From positions 23,726-87,725 of the forward strand of contig DASRRI010000060.1 of NCBI GenBank assembly GCA_035695765.1: a DNA stretch of 64,000 nt, written 5' to 3'. Origin of the DNA: Dongia_A sp035695765. Its GTDB lineage: Bacteria > Pseudomonadota > Alphaproteobacteria > Dongiales > Dongiaceae. A program made the translations under genes and the position numbers. Every line of letters begins with the position of its first letter. The stretch's first letter is position 1. The notes below the pieces were generated by a model that had not been told where the DNA came from, made no database searches, and saw only the letters and a program-made list of their open reading frames with translations. Of this stretch, positions 7,980-16,492 are shown in pieces.

Positions 7980-9299
7980 ATGCCAACACCAACCAAGACT
8001 ACGATCGATCCCGCCGACTTCGTATCCGTAATCGACAACCCCTATTTCCCGCTGCAGCCCGGCACGACGTACGTCTATGAGAATCCGGGCAAAGAAGCTT
8101 TCGACACCATGATCGTCACCCATGACACCAAGGTGATCGACGGCGTCACCTGCACCCTGGTCCACGACGTCGCTCATGAAGACGGCCAGGTGATAGAGGA
8201 TACGTTCGACTACTACGCCCAGGACAAGCAGGGCAACGTCTGGTATTTCGGCGAAGATACCAAGGAACTCGACGACGGCAAGGTCGTCAGTACCGAGGGA
8301 ACTTGGCGGGCCGGCGTCAATGGTGCGGAACCTGGCATCATCATGGAAGCCCATCCGCAGGTCGGCGACAGCTACCAACAGGAGCACGCTGCCGGCGTGG
8401 CCGAGGATGCGGCGCAGGTCACTGGCCTCCATGCGTCGGCCGACGTTCCCTACGGCATGTTCAGCGACCTGCTGGACACGAAGGAATTCACCCCGCTTGA
8501 GCCCGGTGTTGTCGAGCACAAGCTCTACGGCCTCGGCATCGGCATGATCGATGGAGTCGAAAATACCGGGGACTTCGAGCATCTGGTCAAGATCATCTTC
8601 GACGGCACCGCGGGTGCCGATACGATCGATGGCAAGGTCGGGAAGGACGAGCTGAATGGCCTCGCAGGCAACGATCACCTGGATGGTGCGGCCGGAAGCG
8701 ACGTCGTCAAGGGCGGCCGTGGGGACGACATCATCAGTGGCGGCAACGACACCGATGCCGACATCCTCTATGGCAACCAGGGCCACGATCACCTTTATCT
8801 GCGCGCCGGCGACAAGGGCTATGGCGGCAGCGGCAATGACATCATCACTCTGTTCGACCCCGAGGATTTCGGCCTGGTCTCGGGCGGCGAGGGTGGCACG
8901 AACCTCGCCAAGGGCAGGGGCGATGTGCTGACATTCGAAGGCGAGCTCGATCTCGCGCACAATGACCGTGGCGGCCGCGTCAGCGGGATCGAGACCATCG
9001 CTATGCACGGCGCCGGCAAGGATGGGCTGACCCTCAGCGTGCACGACATCCTCGATCTGGGCAGCGGCACGTTCGACCCGAAGCTCAGTGGCACGGACAA
9101 ACTCGGCGCCGGCCATGCGGTTCGGATCGATGGCGGCCATGGCGATGAAGTGACTCTGACCGGTGGCAAGTGGCACGCGATCGAACCCACGAACGCGCCG
9201 GACGGCTACGACGTCTATGCGCGGCACACCGGCTCGGGCGAAGCCTATGCCCTCGTCCAGGAGGACGTCCATGCTCACCTGAATCAACCGGCGAGCTAG
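7980..9299 (+). CDS. RTX-type calcium-binding protein, probably secreted by a type I system
   Basis: Protein of 439 residues with no N-terminal signal peptide. Residues 1-200 form a domain of unknown function with the segments NPYFPLQPGTTYVYE and YAQDKQGNVWYFGE. Residues about 203-290 carry degenerate calcium nonapeptide repeats (GTAGADTIDG, GLAGNDHLDG, GGRGDDIISGG, GGSGNDIITL). A third domain follows. Such repeats fold outside the cell on calcium, and these proteins usually leave through a type I ABC exporter using a C-terminal signal; no such exporter is in the window. A strong AAGGAGA site supports the start. Three palindromic sites lie upstream and a hairpin follows the stop. The biological role is unknown. 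Confidence 0.85.
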   Translation: MPTPTKTTIDPADFVSVIDNPYFPLQPGTTYVYENPGKEAFDTMIVTHDTKVIDGVTCTLVHDVAHEDGQVIEDTFDYYAQDKQGNVWYFGEDTKELDDGKVVSTEGTWRAGVNGAEPGIIMEAHPQVGDSYQQEHAAGVAEDAAQVTGLHASADVPYGMFSDLLDTKEFTPLEPGVVEHKLYGLGIGMIDGVENTGDFEHLVKIIFDGTAGADTIDGKVGKDELNGLAGNDHLDGAAGSDVVKGGRGDDIISGGNDTDADILYGNQGHDHLYLRAGDKGYGGSGNDIITLFDPEDFGLVSGGEGGTNLAKGRGDVLTFEGELDLAHNDRGGRVSGIETIAMHGAGKDGLTLSVHDILDLGSGTFDPKLSGTDKLGAGHAVRIDGGHGDEVTLTGGKWHAIEPTNAPDGYDVYARHTGSGEAYALVQEDVHAHLNQPAS

Positions 9300-9313
9300 A
9301 TGGCGACTGGCTT

Positions 9314-9340
9314 GGCGGGCGGACCGCGGTTCCGCCCGCC
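9314..9340. terminator. Bidirectional hairpin between convergent genes
   Basis: Perfect 10-bp stem, GGCGGGCGGA pairing with TCCGCCCGCC around a 7-base loop. It lies between the stops of the RTX-type gene (plus) and the Lrp gene (minus). It lacks a long T-run on either side, so termination efficiency is uncertain. Confidence 0.6.
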
Positions 9341-9342
9341 AG

Positions 9343-9816
9343 CTAGACCTGGGTCAAGGGCAAAGCTGTCGTCTCCTTGATCTTTTCCATCACGAAGCTC
9401 GACGACACGTCGCTGAGCGAGATGCGGGCGATCAGACGCTTATAGAGCGCATCATAGCCGGCAACATCCGGCACCACCGCCTGCAGCAGATAGTCGATAT
9501 CGCCGGTCGTCCGATAGACACCAACGATCTCCGGGATGTCGCGCACGGCGGCGGAGAATTTCTCGAGCCAGCTCGCCTCGTGCTGTCCTGTCCGCACGGC
9601 GATGAAGGCGGTGAGGCCGAGATTGAGCTTGGCAGCGTCAAGCAGCGCCACCCGTCCCCGGATAATGCCCTCTTCCTCCAGCCGCTTGATCCGGCGCCAG
9701 CAGGCGTTACGGGATAGATGCACGCGCTCCGACAGCTCGTCGACCGACAGGCTGGCATCCTTCTGCAGCGCGTCGAGCAGGGCACGGTCGATGTCATCTA
9801 TCATCGGAATCGCCAA
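9343..9816 (-). CDS. Lrp/AsnC family transcriptional regulator
   Basis: Protein of 157 residues. The N-terminal winged helix-turn-helix includes the recognition segment VHLSRNACWRRIKRLEEEGII. The C-terminal RAM/ligand-binding domain includes EIVGVYRTTGDIDYLLQAVV. Proteins of this type form octamers and sense amino acids. It is divergent from the DUF6356 gene across a 103-bp gap that contains a TATCGCGATA palindrome, a likely autoregulatory region. It has one paralogue in this window, at 19723. Confidence 0.92.
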   Translation of the reverse strand: MAIPMIDDIDRALLDALQKDASLSVDELSERVHLSRNACWRRIKRLEEEGIIRGRVALLDAAKLNLGLTAFIAVRTGQHEASWLEKFSAAVRDIPEIVGVYRTTGDIDYLLQAVVPDVAGYDALYKRLIARISLSDVSSSFVMEKIKETTALPLTQV

Positions 9817-9846
9817 TTCATGGGATGATGTCCCGCTAAACTATCA

Positions 9847-9856
9847 TATCGCGATA
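9847..9856. promoter_or_regulatory. Palindrome TATCGCGATA in the divergent Lrp/DUF6356 region
   Basis: Perfect 10-bp palindrome 31 bp upstream of the Lrp start and 64 bp upstream of the DUF6356 start. It is placed where an Lrp-family autoregulator would bind. The assignment rests on position only. Confidence 0.3.
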
Positions 9857-9919
9857 CAGTTTGGGACATATTTTCGTACAGAATAGTGCAGAGTCCCATC
9901 ATTCTGGTGGGAGACGATC

Positions 9920-10186
9920 ATGCAAGTTCTGGATCGCGTGTTCCTGGCGCACCCGCGCACGGTGGATGAGAACTACCTCGAGCACGGCGCCTTTGCGCTA
10001 CGCATCGCGTCGCGGCTGCTGCTGGCCGGCGTGGCGGCGTTGATCCATGCGGTCGTGCCTTGCCTCTGCCAGACCACGGCATCGCGCATCATCCTGGCAA
10101 TGAATGCCGGCATCATTGCTCGCCGCGCCAAAGCGAGCCAGCCGCAGCAAGCAGCGCCCCTGGTCGGATTCGCCGAGTACATCTGA
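9920..10186 (+). CDS. DUF6356 family small protein
   Basis: Protein of 88 residues matching the alphaproteobacterial DUF6356 family, sometimes labelled capsule biosynthesis protein: N-terminal VFLAHPRTVDENYLEHGAFA, a hydrophobic helix, then HAVVPCLCQTTASRIILAM. One membrane helix is likely around residues 28-48. The start has a GGGAG site 9 bases upstream. It lies divergent from the Lrp regulator. Biochemical function is not established. Confidence 0.75.
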   Translation: MQVLDRVFLAHPRTVDENYLEHGAFALRIASRLLLAGVAALIHAVVPCLCQTTASRIILAMNAGIIARRAKASQPQQAAPLVGFAEYI

Positions 10187-10207
10187 GGCTCTGCTCGCAC
10201 CGCTTGT

Positions 10208-10237
10208 TTACGATTGGTTAGCTGTCCTCCCTATATT
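10208..10237 (+). promoter_or_regulatory. Candidate sigma-70-type promoter of the chemoreceptor gene
   Basis: TTACGA (-35) and TATATT (-10) separated by 18 bases, ending 37 bp before the chemoreceptor ATG. Read by eye only. Confidence 0.35.
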
Positions 10238-10274
10238 CAGGTCAAAACATCGACCTTTGGCGGGGGCATTTCCC

Positions 10275-12326
10275 ATGTTACCGAACCTGAAGCTCCGGCC
10301 CCGGCTGATCTTGTCCGGGACGGCCATCCTGTTGACTGGATTTGCTGCGGCGGGTGGCTACGCCGTCTGGAACTCGTTCGAACAGGCAACCGAAGATGCC
10401 CACCGCACGGTGGTCGCAGTGGCCGAGGGGACTGCCGAGCAGGTCATCAACTACATCCAGCCAGCGATCGACACGGCGGAGACAACGGCCCGCGCGGTCG
10501 AAGGCGCGCGCAAGGCCGGCGTGCCGCGTACGGCACTGGCGGAGATCGGGACAGCGGTGATTGCCGCCAACAAGCGCTTCGTTGGCGTCACCATCGCGTT
10601 CGAGCCCAACGGCTATGACGGCAAGGACGCCGAGTTTGCCGGCCAGGCGCCGCAGCAGGACGAAGCGGGCCGCTATGTGCCCTATTATTTCAACAAGGCG
10701 GACGGCACGGTTGGGATCGAGCCGCTGATCATGACGGTCGAGGCTGGCATCGAGGGCTGGTACCTGACGCCGCTCAAGAACGGCCGCACCACGCTGGTGC
10801 CGCCCTACATCTATCCGGTCGAAGGCAAGGACGTGCTGATGTCGACTGTCAGCGTCCCGATCAACGACGGCGACAAGGGCATCGGCATCGCGACCGTCGA
10901 TTTCGACATGACCAAGTTGCAGCAGGCGCTGGCTGCGATCAAGCCGCTTGGCTCGGGCGACGTCATGCTGGTGTCCGACGTCGGCACCTGGGGTGCTATT
11001 GGCGATCCCAAATCGCTCGGCCAACCGGTGGCCGACGGTGATCCGGTCAAGGCGCTGCTCGGTGGCAACGAGCTGGTCCATGGCGTGGCTGGCGGCTTCG
11101 ATTATTCCGTGCTGCCGGTTCGGTTCCGCGGAGCTGCGGAAACCTGGCGTGTGGTCGTCCGGGTGCCCGAAGCCGCCATTACCGGCGGGGCGACGGATAT
11201 GGCGATCATGATCGCAGCCGTGATCGTCGGCGTTCTGCTGGCGGGCGTCGGCTTGTTCTGGTGGCTGGGCAATGCGGTTGCAAAGCCGGTGGTGCGGGTG
11301 TCCGCCGCCACCGAAGCAATTGCGGCGGGCGATCTCGAGAGCGCCGTGCCAGAGACCGGACGCAGGGACGAGCTGGGCGACTTGGCGCGCGCGGTCGGCG
11401 TGCTGCGTGACGGACAAAAGGAACGGCGCCGCCTGGCCAAGGAGCAGGAAGGGTCCAAGCGCGCGACGGAAGAGGAGCGCAAGCGCACCATGATCGCCCT
11501 GGCTGAGAAGTTGGATGCGACCGTCAAGCGCGTCCTGGGCTCGGTCGAAATGTCCGTGAAGGGGTTGCAGGAAGACGCGCAGGTGATGACTCGCATTGCC
11601 GGCGAGAGCTCGAAGCAGGTTGTCGCTGTCTCCTCCGCGACTCAACAGGCGTCGGCCAACGTTCAGACCGTGGCCGCCGCCTCGGAGGAATTATCCACTT
11701 CGATCTCGGAGATCAGCGGTCAGGTCACCACGAGCTCGACGGTCGCGCGCGAGGCCGTGGATGAGATCGGGCAGGCCAACAAGACAATGGACGGCTTGGT
11801 CGCTTCGTCGGAAAAGATCGGAGACGTGATCAAGCTGATCAACGATATCGCCGAGCAGACCAACCTTTTGGCCCTCAATGCCACCATCGAGGCGGCGCGC
11901 GCCGGCGAGGCCGGCAAGGGCTTCGCGGTCGTGGCTGCAGAGGTGAAGAATCTCGCCAACCAGACCTCCAAGGCGACGGAGGAAATCACCGGCCAGATCT
12001 CTACGATGCGCGCGGCGACCGGTGAAGTGGCGAAGGCAATGGAGCACGTTACCGACACGATCCGCCAGATCGACGAAATATCGAGTTCGATCGCGGCAGC
12101 GGTGGAGGAGCAGTCGGCAGCGACTCGGGAGATCTCCGGTAATGCGCAGCGGGCTGCCCGCGGCACCCACGAGGTCAGCGACAACGTCTCGGGCGTTGCC
12201 GGCGCGGCGACAGAAACCGGCCAGGCGGCACAACGCGTGCTCGGCGCGACGGAAACCTTGGCGCAGGAGACCTCAGCCCTGGCGCGAGAGGTGGAAGCCT
12301 TTATTGCCCAGGTGCGTAGCGCCTGA
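10275..12326 (+). CDS. Methyl-accepting chemotaxis protein with periplasmic cache-type sensor
   Basis: Transmembrane chemoreceptor of 683 residues. I chose the ATG at 10275 (MLPNLKLRPRLIL) because a GGCGGGGG site precedes it and the first helix follows directly; the same frame is open farther upstream without protein character. Order: TM1 (about 14-36), a periplasmic sensing domain (about 37-305) with cache-like YVPYYFNKADG and WYLTPLKNGRTT, TM2 (about 309-331), HAMP, and the cytoplasmic signalling hairpin. The hairpin tip EQTNLLALNATIEAARAGE binds CheA and CheW. It is an orphan, with no che genes nearby. The ligand is unknown. Confidence 0.93.
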   Translation: MLPNLKLRPRLILSGTAILLTGFAAAGGYAVWNSFEQATEDAHRTVVAVAEGTAEQVINYIQPAIDTAETTARAVEGARKAGVPRTALAEIGTAVIAANKRFVGVTIAFEPNGYDGKDAEFAGQAPQQDEAGRYVPYYFNKADGTVGIEPLIMTVEAGIEGWYLTPLKNGRTTLVPPYIYPVEGKDVLMSTVSVPINDGDKGIGIATVDFDMTKLQQALAAIKPLGSGDVMLVSDVGTWGAIGDPKSLGQPVADGDPVKALLGGNELVHGVAGGFDYSVLPVRFRGAAETWRVVVRVPEAAITGGATDMAIMIAAVIVGVLLAGVGLFWWLGNAVAKPVVRVSAATEAIAAGDLESAVPETGRRDELGDLARAVGVLRDGQKERRRLAKEQEGSKRATEEERKRTMIALAEKLDATVKRVLGSVEMSVKGLQEDAQVMTRIAGESSKQVVAVSSATQQASANVQTVAAASEELSTSISEISGQVTTSSTVAREAVDEIGQANKTMDGLVASSEKIGDVIKLINDIAEQTNLLALNATIEAARAGEAGKGFAVVAAEVKNLANQTSKATEEITGQISTMRAATGEVAKAMEHVTDTIRQIDEISSSIAAAVEEQSAATREISGNAQRAARGTHEVSDNVSGVAGAATETGQAAQRVLGATETLAQETSALAREVEAFIAQVRSA

Positions 12327-12494
12327 TGCGGCGTCTCCTCGAGACGGCAAGGAATCGTAAACCATATTTCCGGTAGGATTCCGTCGAGCTACCCGACTTG
12401 CGCTACTATATGTGAGTTTCGGTCGAGTCTTGGACTGGAAAGTCGCGCGGTGTCCGTGTTAGACGCTTTTTCCTACGGGGACCAAGGTCAACCA

Positions 12495-13406
12495 ATGAAT
12501 ACGGCGATGCCAGATAAGCTCCTGCTGATTAACGCTTCGATCGCGAACCGGGCTGTCTTCAAGATCACCTTCAAGGGCCGGCGCGATATCCAGGCCGCGA
12601 GCGACGCGGGCGAGGCGATGCGCTTTGCCGACCGCACGCCGCCGGATCTGATCGCGCTCGACATCGGCGAAGACCAGGATGCAGGCATCGTCCACGGCAT
12701 GATCAAGCATTTCCGCAACGCGCCGACCACGCGCAACACGCCGATCGTGCTGCTGGCCGGCGCCGCGCAGGAGCCGGTCGCGATCCGCGGGCTCGCGCTG
12801 GGTGCGGTCGATTTCATTTCCAAGCCGCTCAGTCCGCTGGTGCTGGCAGCCCGGGTGCAGCGCCACCTCGATTTGAAGCAGGAGCGCGATACGCTCGCCC
12901 ATCATTCCGGCATCGATCAGGTCAGCGGCGTCGCCAGCCTGTCGCACTTCGACGCTCATGCCGACCGCGAATGGCGCCGGGCTCTGCGTCATCACACCAA
13001 GGTTTCGGTGGCGGTGATCGATATCGACAATTTCCGCGCCTATAACGAGCAGCATGGTTATGTGGCCGGTGATGAGGTGCTGCGGCAGTTGGCGGGCGCG
13101 TTGGCCGACGAGATCCGCCGTCCGTCCGACCTGCTGGCACGCTATCACGGCGATCAATTCGTCGCGCTGTTGCCCGATACCGATGGCACCGGCGCGGGCC
13201 ATGTCGCGGACCGGCTGCTGGGGCGTGTGCGCGATCTGCGCCTGCCTTTTGCCGACAACGACAATGGTCACGTAACCGTCTCAATCGGCTTGGCAACGCT
13301 GGAGCCGAAATCGCGCGATGGGCTACCGGAGTTCCTCAGCCTCGCCGCCGATGCCCTGGCCTCCGCCAAGCATGGCGGGCGCAATCAGCTGAAGACGCTG
13401 CCATAG
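12495..13406 (+). CDS. Degenerate REC-GGDEF response-regulator-like protein
   Basis: About 303 residues from the ATG at 12495; an in-frame GTG at 12450 is possible. The N-terminal REC-like domain keeps Asp56 (LIALDIGED) and Lys110 (FISKPL), but the usual acidic pair after the first strand is replaced by NAS. The C-terminal GGDEF fold keeps the metal aspartates (VIDIDNF, 176 and 178), but the signature reads HGDQF (218-222) instead of GGDEF. The catalytic glutamate is therefore glutamine. Diguanylate cyclase activity is doubtful; a role as a c-di-GMP or GTP sensor or scaffold is more likely. It follows a chemoreceptor but need not be co-transcribed. Confidence 0.82.
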   Translation: MNTAMPDKLLLINASIANRAVFKITFKGRRDIQAASDAGEAMRFADRTPPDLIALDIGEDQDAGIVHGMIKHFRNAPTTRNTPIVLLAGAAQEPVAIRGLALGAVDFISKPLSPLVLAARVQRHLDLKQERDTLAHHSGIDQVSGVASLSHFDAHADREWRRALRHHTKVSVAVIDIDNFRAYNEQHGYVAGDEVLRQLAGALADEIRRPSDLLARYHGDQFVALLPDTDGTGAGHVADRLLGRVRDLRLPFADNDNGHVTVSIGLATLEPKSRDGLPEFLSLAADALASAKHGGRNQLKTLP

Positions 13407-13548
13407 GGAACATTTTCCGAACCGGGCATCGGCTCGGCGCCGGAAATGCGACCAAACGCGCAATGCGCATCACAGGAAAATCGGTCGCGGGCATGGTCGG
13501 ATTTGGCTAGTTTCCGGCCGACCCTCCCTCGCGACTCGGAAATCCTGA

Positions 13549-14349
13549 ATGCTTGAACTCGTGCCGCTGCTCAAAGCCGTCATTCTCGGCATTGTCGAAG
13601 GCCTCACCGAATTCCTGCCGATCTCCAGCACCGGACACCTGATTCTCGCGGGCGAGCTGCTCGATTTCAACGATGACAAGGGCAAGGCCTTCCTGATCGT
13701 CATCCAGATCGGTGCCATGCTGGCTGTGATGTGGCAATACCGGGTCAAGTTCACGCAGCTTGCCATCGGAATATTCAGCCGGCGCGGCGATCAGATTTTC
13801 GTGCTGAAGCTGTTCATTGCCTTCCTGCCGGCGGCGATCGTCGGGTTTCTGTTTGGTGATCTGATCAAGATCTATCTCTTTGGCTCGGTGCCCGTGGCTC
13901 TGGCGCTGATCGTCGGTGCGGTCGTGATCCTGGTGGTGGAGCGGCTCTACAAGAGCTGGCGCATTGACAGCGTCGATGCCATGACCTGGCGCGAAGCGCT
14001 GCTGATCGGCCTCGCACAATGCTGCGCACTCGTCCCCGGCGTGTCGCGCGCGGGCGCCACCATCATCGGCGGTATGCTGTGCGGCCTATCGCGCAAGGCG
14101 GCGACCGAATTCTCGTTCTTCCTGGCGGTCCCCACTCTGATCGCAGCCGGCGGCTACGACCTCATCAAGCACCGCCAGGAATTTGCGGCCGGCGACGCTG
14201 CCGTGCTGGCGGTGGGCCTCATCGTGTCGTTCATCGCGGCGCTGATCTGCGTGCGCTGGTTGCTGCGTTACATTGCCAGCCACAATTTCAATGTGTTCGC
14301 CTGGTACCGCATCGCGCTCGGCGCGATCATCCTGCTTGTGATGTGGTAG
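13549..14349 (+). CDS. uppP: Undecaprenyl-diphosphatase UppP/BacA
   Basis: Integral membrane phosphatase of 266 residues that recycles undecaprenyl pyrophosphate to the monophosphate carrier used for peptidoglycan and other envelope polymers. Family motifs are present: EGLTEFLPISSTGHL near the N-terminus and PGVSRAGATIIGGML around residue 163. Eight or so helices are visible. Length matches the family (about 265-275). It also gives basal bacitracin tolerance in known members. Confidence 0.96.
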   Translation: MLELVPLLKAVILGIVEGLTEFLPISSTGHLILAGELLDFNDDKGKAFLIVIQIGAMLAVMWQYRVKFTQLAIGIFSRRGDQIFVLKLFIAFLPAAIVGFLFGDLIKIYLFGSVPVALALIVGAVVILVVERLYKSWRIDSVDAMTWREALLIGLAQCCALVPGVSRAGATIIGGMLCGLSRKAATEFSFFLAVPTLIAAGGYDLIKHRQEFAAGDAAVLAVGLIVSFIAALICVRWLLRYIASHNFNVFAWYRIALGAIILLVMW

Positions 14350-14408
14350 ACGCCAGGCGCAACGAGCGTGCGCGCTTTCCGTCTCCGTGCTAGCATGCCG
14401 CCTTCCAT

Positions 14409-15431
14409 GTGAAGGCTGATCCCGTGCCCCGGTCCGAGCGACTGCACGCCATCGATGGATTGCGAGCGTTAGCGGCGCTTGGTGTCCTTGCCTATCACCT
14501 GTTCGACCGCGAAGCCTACTATGGGCTGTTAGGGGTCGAACTGTTCTTCGTCATCAGTGGCCTCGTGATCTTGATGACACTCGAGCGCGTACGCTCTCTC
14601 AGGGAGTTCGTGATCAGCAGAGCGGCACGTCTGTATCCCGGATATTGGCTCTCCGTCGCTGCCACGGGCACTCTTCTGCTGCTGAACCATGAGACCAATG
14701 TCCGCACCGTCCTGTTGAACGCAACGATGGCCCAGGCCTTTATCGGGGTACCGGATATTATCCATCCCTATTGGACCTTGGCCTATGAACTCTGGTTCTA
14801 TGCCGTCATGGCCGTCATCTACAGGTGGAACCTGCTCCAACGCGTGGATCGGATTGCGCTTGCGTGGCTATGCCTGATGTTTGTCTATCGAGCATCCATG
14901 TTGGCATTCGACAGAGGCGCGGGTCTCTATCGCGACTTCAGCTTTCAGCTGCTCCTGATGCCGCAGTTCGGGCACCTGTTCATCGCGGGCATGATGATCT
15001 ATCGCCTGCAAACCGGCAGGTCCAATCTCGCAACCCGCCTTTGCCTCGGTCTTTCCGTCGCCTATTCGCTCTTTGGCCGTTCCGACTGGGCGTCAATTCC
15101 GGCGGCGATCTATTTTCCCGTCAATGCTGCATTCATCCTCGCAGTTTGGGCTGGAGCTGCCGGGAGGCTCGAAATTCTTGGCAGGCGACCCTGGCTTGAC
15201 CTCGGCCTTGCATCCTATTCGCTCTACCTTCTGCACGTGCCGGTCTCGAAGGTCGCCTTCGCCTTGTTTGCGCAGGATCACTGGATGGCTGTGAGTATCT
15301 CGATCATCGCCTGTATCGCGGCGGCACTCCTGTCGCGCGTCATCATCGAGCAACCGGTGCAGCAATGGGCCAAGCGCGCTTTGGGTAGAGAGATGTTGCT
15401 GAAGGACAGACCGGCTGAACTCGGATCGTAG
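14409..15431 (+). CDS. Acyltransferase 3 family membrane protein
   Basis: Protein of 340 residues with about ten hydrophobic helices and the acyltransferase-3 signature at the N-terminus (RLHAIDGLRALAALGVLAYHLF). The conserved arginine and histidine lie in that segment. Later FFVISGLVILMTLER also matches the family. Members O-acylate sugars of surface polysaccharides, Nod factors or peptidoglycan. The proposed start is GTG at 14409. Composition is slightly less GC-rich than the neighbours, with wider codon use, which may mean separate ancestry. The glycan target is unknown. Confidence 0.88.
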   Translation: MKADPVPRSERLHAIDGLRALAALGVLAYHLFDREAYYGLLGVELFFVISGLVILMTLERVRSLREFVISRAARLYPGYWLSVAATGTLLLLNHETNVRTVLLNATMAQAFIGVPDIIHPYWTLAYELWFYAVMAVIYRWNLLQRVDRIALAWLCLMFVYRASMLAFDRGAGLYRDFSFQLLLMPQFGHLFIAGMMIYRLQTGRSNLATRLCLGLSVAYSLFGRSDWASIPAAIYFPVNAAFILAVWAGAAGRLEILGRRPWLDLGLASYSLYLLHVPVSKVAFALFAQDHWMAVSISIIACIAAALLSRVIIEQPVQQWAKRALGREMLLKDRPAELGS

Positions 15432-15531
15432 AATCGGGCGCTCGCAACAGCCGGCGGTTTGCTTTGGCCGAAAACAAATCGGGGCCGGCAAGCCGACCCC
15501 GACGAACGTTTCGCTGTGACAGGCGCGGAAA

Positions 15532-15735
15532 CTAGTAGCCTTCGCGCTCCAGGCGCTTGCGCAGCAACTTCCGGTGACGCCGCACAGCTTCCGCCTTTTC
15601 CCGCGCCTTGCGCTCCGAGGGCTTCTCGTAGTTCCGGCGCATCTTCATTTCGCGGAAAATACCCTCGCGCTGCATCTTCTTCTTCAGCGCGCGCAGGGCC
15701 TGGTCGACATTGTTGTCACGGACGAGGACTTGCAC
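15532..15735 (-). CDS. rpsU: 30S ribosomal protein S21
   Basis: Ribosomal protein S21 of 67 residues starting VQVLVRDNNVDQALRALKKK, followed by the very basic tail expected of the family. I start it at a GTG (15735) because this gives the usual length and N-terminus; an AGGAG lies 11 bases upstream. The frame is open farther 5' (to 15798) but those residues do not resemble S21. A hairpin with a seven-base T-run lies upstream on the same strand and may attenuate transcription. Confidence 0.93.
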   Translation of the reverse strand: MQVLVRDNNVDQALRALKKKMQREGIFREMKMRRNYEKPSERKAREKAEAVRRHRKLLRKRLEREGY

Positions 15736-15796
15736 GGTTGACTCAGCTCCTATCTCTGTCATCGGCCGATCCATCCACCGGCCGGGTTGAAACCGC

Positions 15797-15827
15797 AAAA
15801 AAACATCGGGCGACGATTAGCCGCCCG
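15797..15827 (-). terminator. Intrinsic terminator-like hairpin upstream of rpsU
   Basis: On the minus strand a 6-bp stem (CGGGCG pairing with CGCCCG, loop of 9) is followed after a 3-base gap by seven Ts. It lies 62 bases before the rpsU start, inside the likely leader, so it may act as an attenuator. It could instead stop minus-strand readthrough from the def promoter region. Confidence 0.45.
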
Positions 15828-15937
15828 GCGATTGGCGCGGTGTGTAGCACAGGCAGATCGCCTTGTGAAGGCCTTACGGGACTTCCAGTAGGGGTGATTC
15901 TGCCCCATATTTCAAAGGGAAAGGGAGAAATCGCGAG

Positions 15938-16489
15938 ATGGCGATCCTGAAAATCGCGCGCATGGGACACCCGGTTCTGAAGGCCCGGGCTGAGCTGGTG
16001 GTTGACCCAAAAGTTGAAGAGATTCAACGGCTTGTGCGCGACATGGTGGAGACCCTGGAGGATGTCGGCGGGATCGGCCTGGCGGCTCCGCAGGTCCATG
16101 CCTCGAAGCGAGTCGTCATCTTCTATGTTCCTGGTGACCGGCGGGCTGCCACAGGTGAGCCGGCCGAGGACATTCCGCTGACCGTGCTGATCAATCCTGA
16201 GATCGAGCCTCTTTCGGAGGAGAAAGCAACTGGCGTGGAGGCCTGTCTTTCGGTCCCTGGTCTGGCTGGGCCAGTGCCGCGCTGGACGCACATCCGCTAC
16301 CGCGCGCTCGACCTGCATGGCCGCATGTTCGAGCGGGAGGCCAAGGGCTATCATGCACGGGTGGTCCAGCATGAATGCGATCATCTGGACGGCGTTCTCT
16401 ATCCCATGCGCATGACGGATCTATCCCAGCTGGCGTTTGTCGAGGAGCTGCGCCGCTTCGGCGATGGACAGAAAGTGGAAGAGGAGTAG
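15938..16489 (+). CDS. def: Peptide deformylase
   Basis: Iron/zinc hydrolase that removes the formyl group from nascent proteins. The 183 residues contain all three motifs: GIGLAAPQV (about 47-55), EACLSVPGL with the metal cysteine (canonically EGCLS, here Ala for Gly), and QHECDHLDG with the HExxH metal site. The Ala variant is seen in a subgroup of deformylases, so it may be one of two def genes in this genome. A GGGAAAGGGAG site precedes the ATG. COQ9 follows after 3 bases. Confidence 0.95.
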   Translation: MAILKIARMGHPVLKARAELVVDPKVEEIQRLVRDMVETLEDVGGIGLAAPQVHASKRVVIFYVPGDRRAATGEPAEDIPLTVLINPEIEPLSEEKATGVEACLSVPGLAGPVPRWTHIRYRALDLHGRMFEREAKGYHARVVQHECDHLDGVLYPMRMTDLSQLAFVEELRRFGDGQKVEEE

Positions 16490-16492
16490 GTC

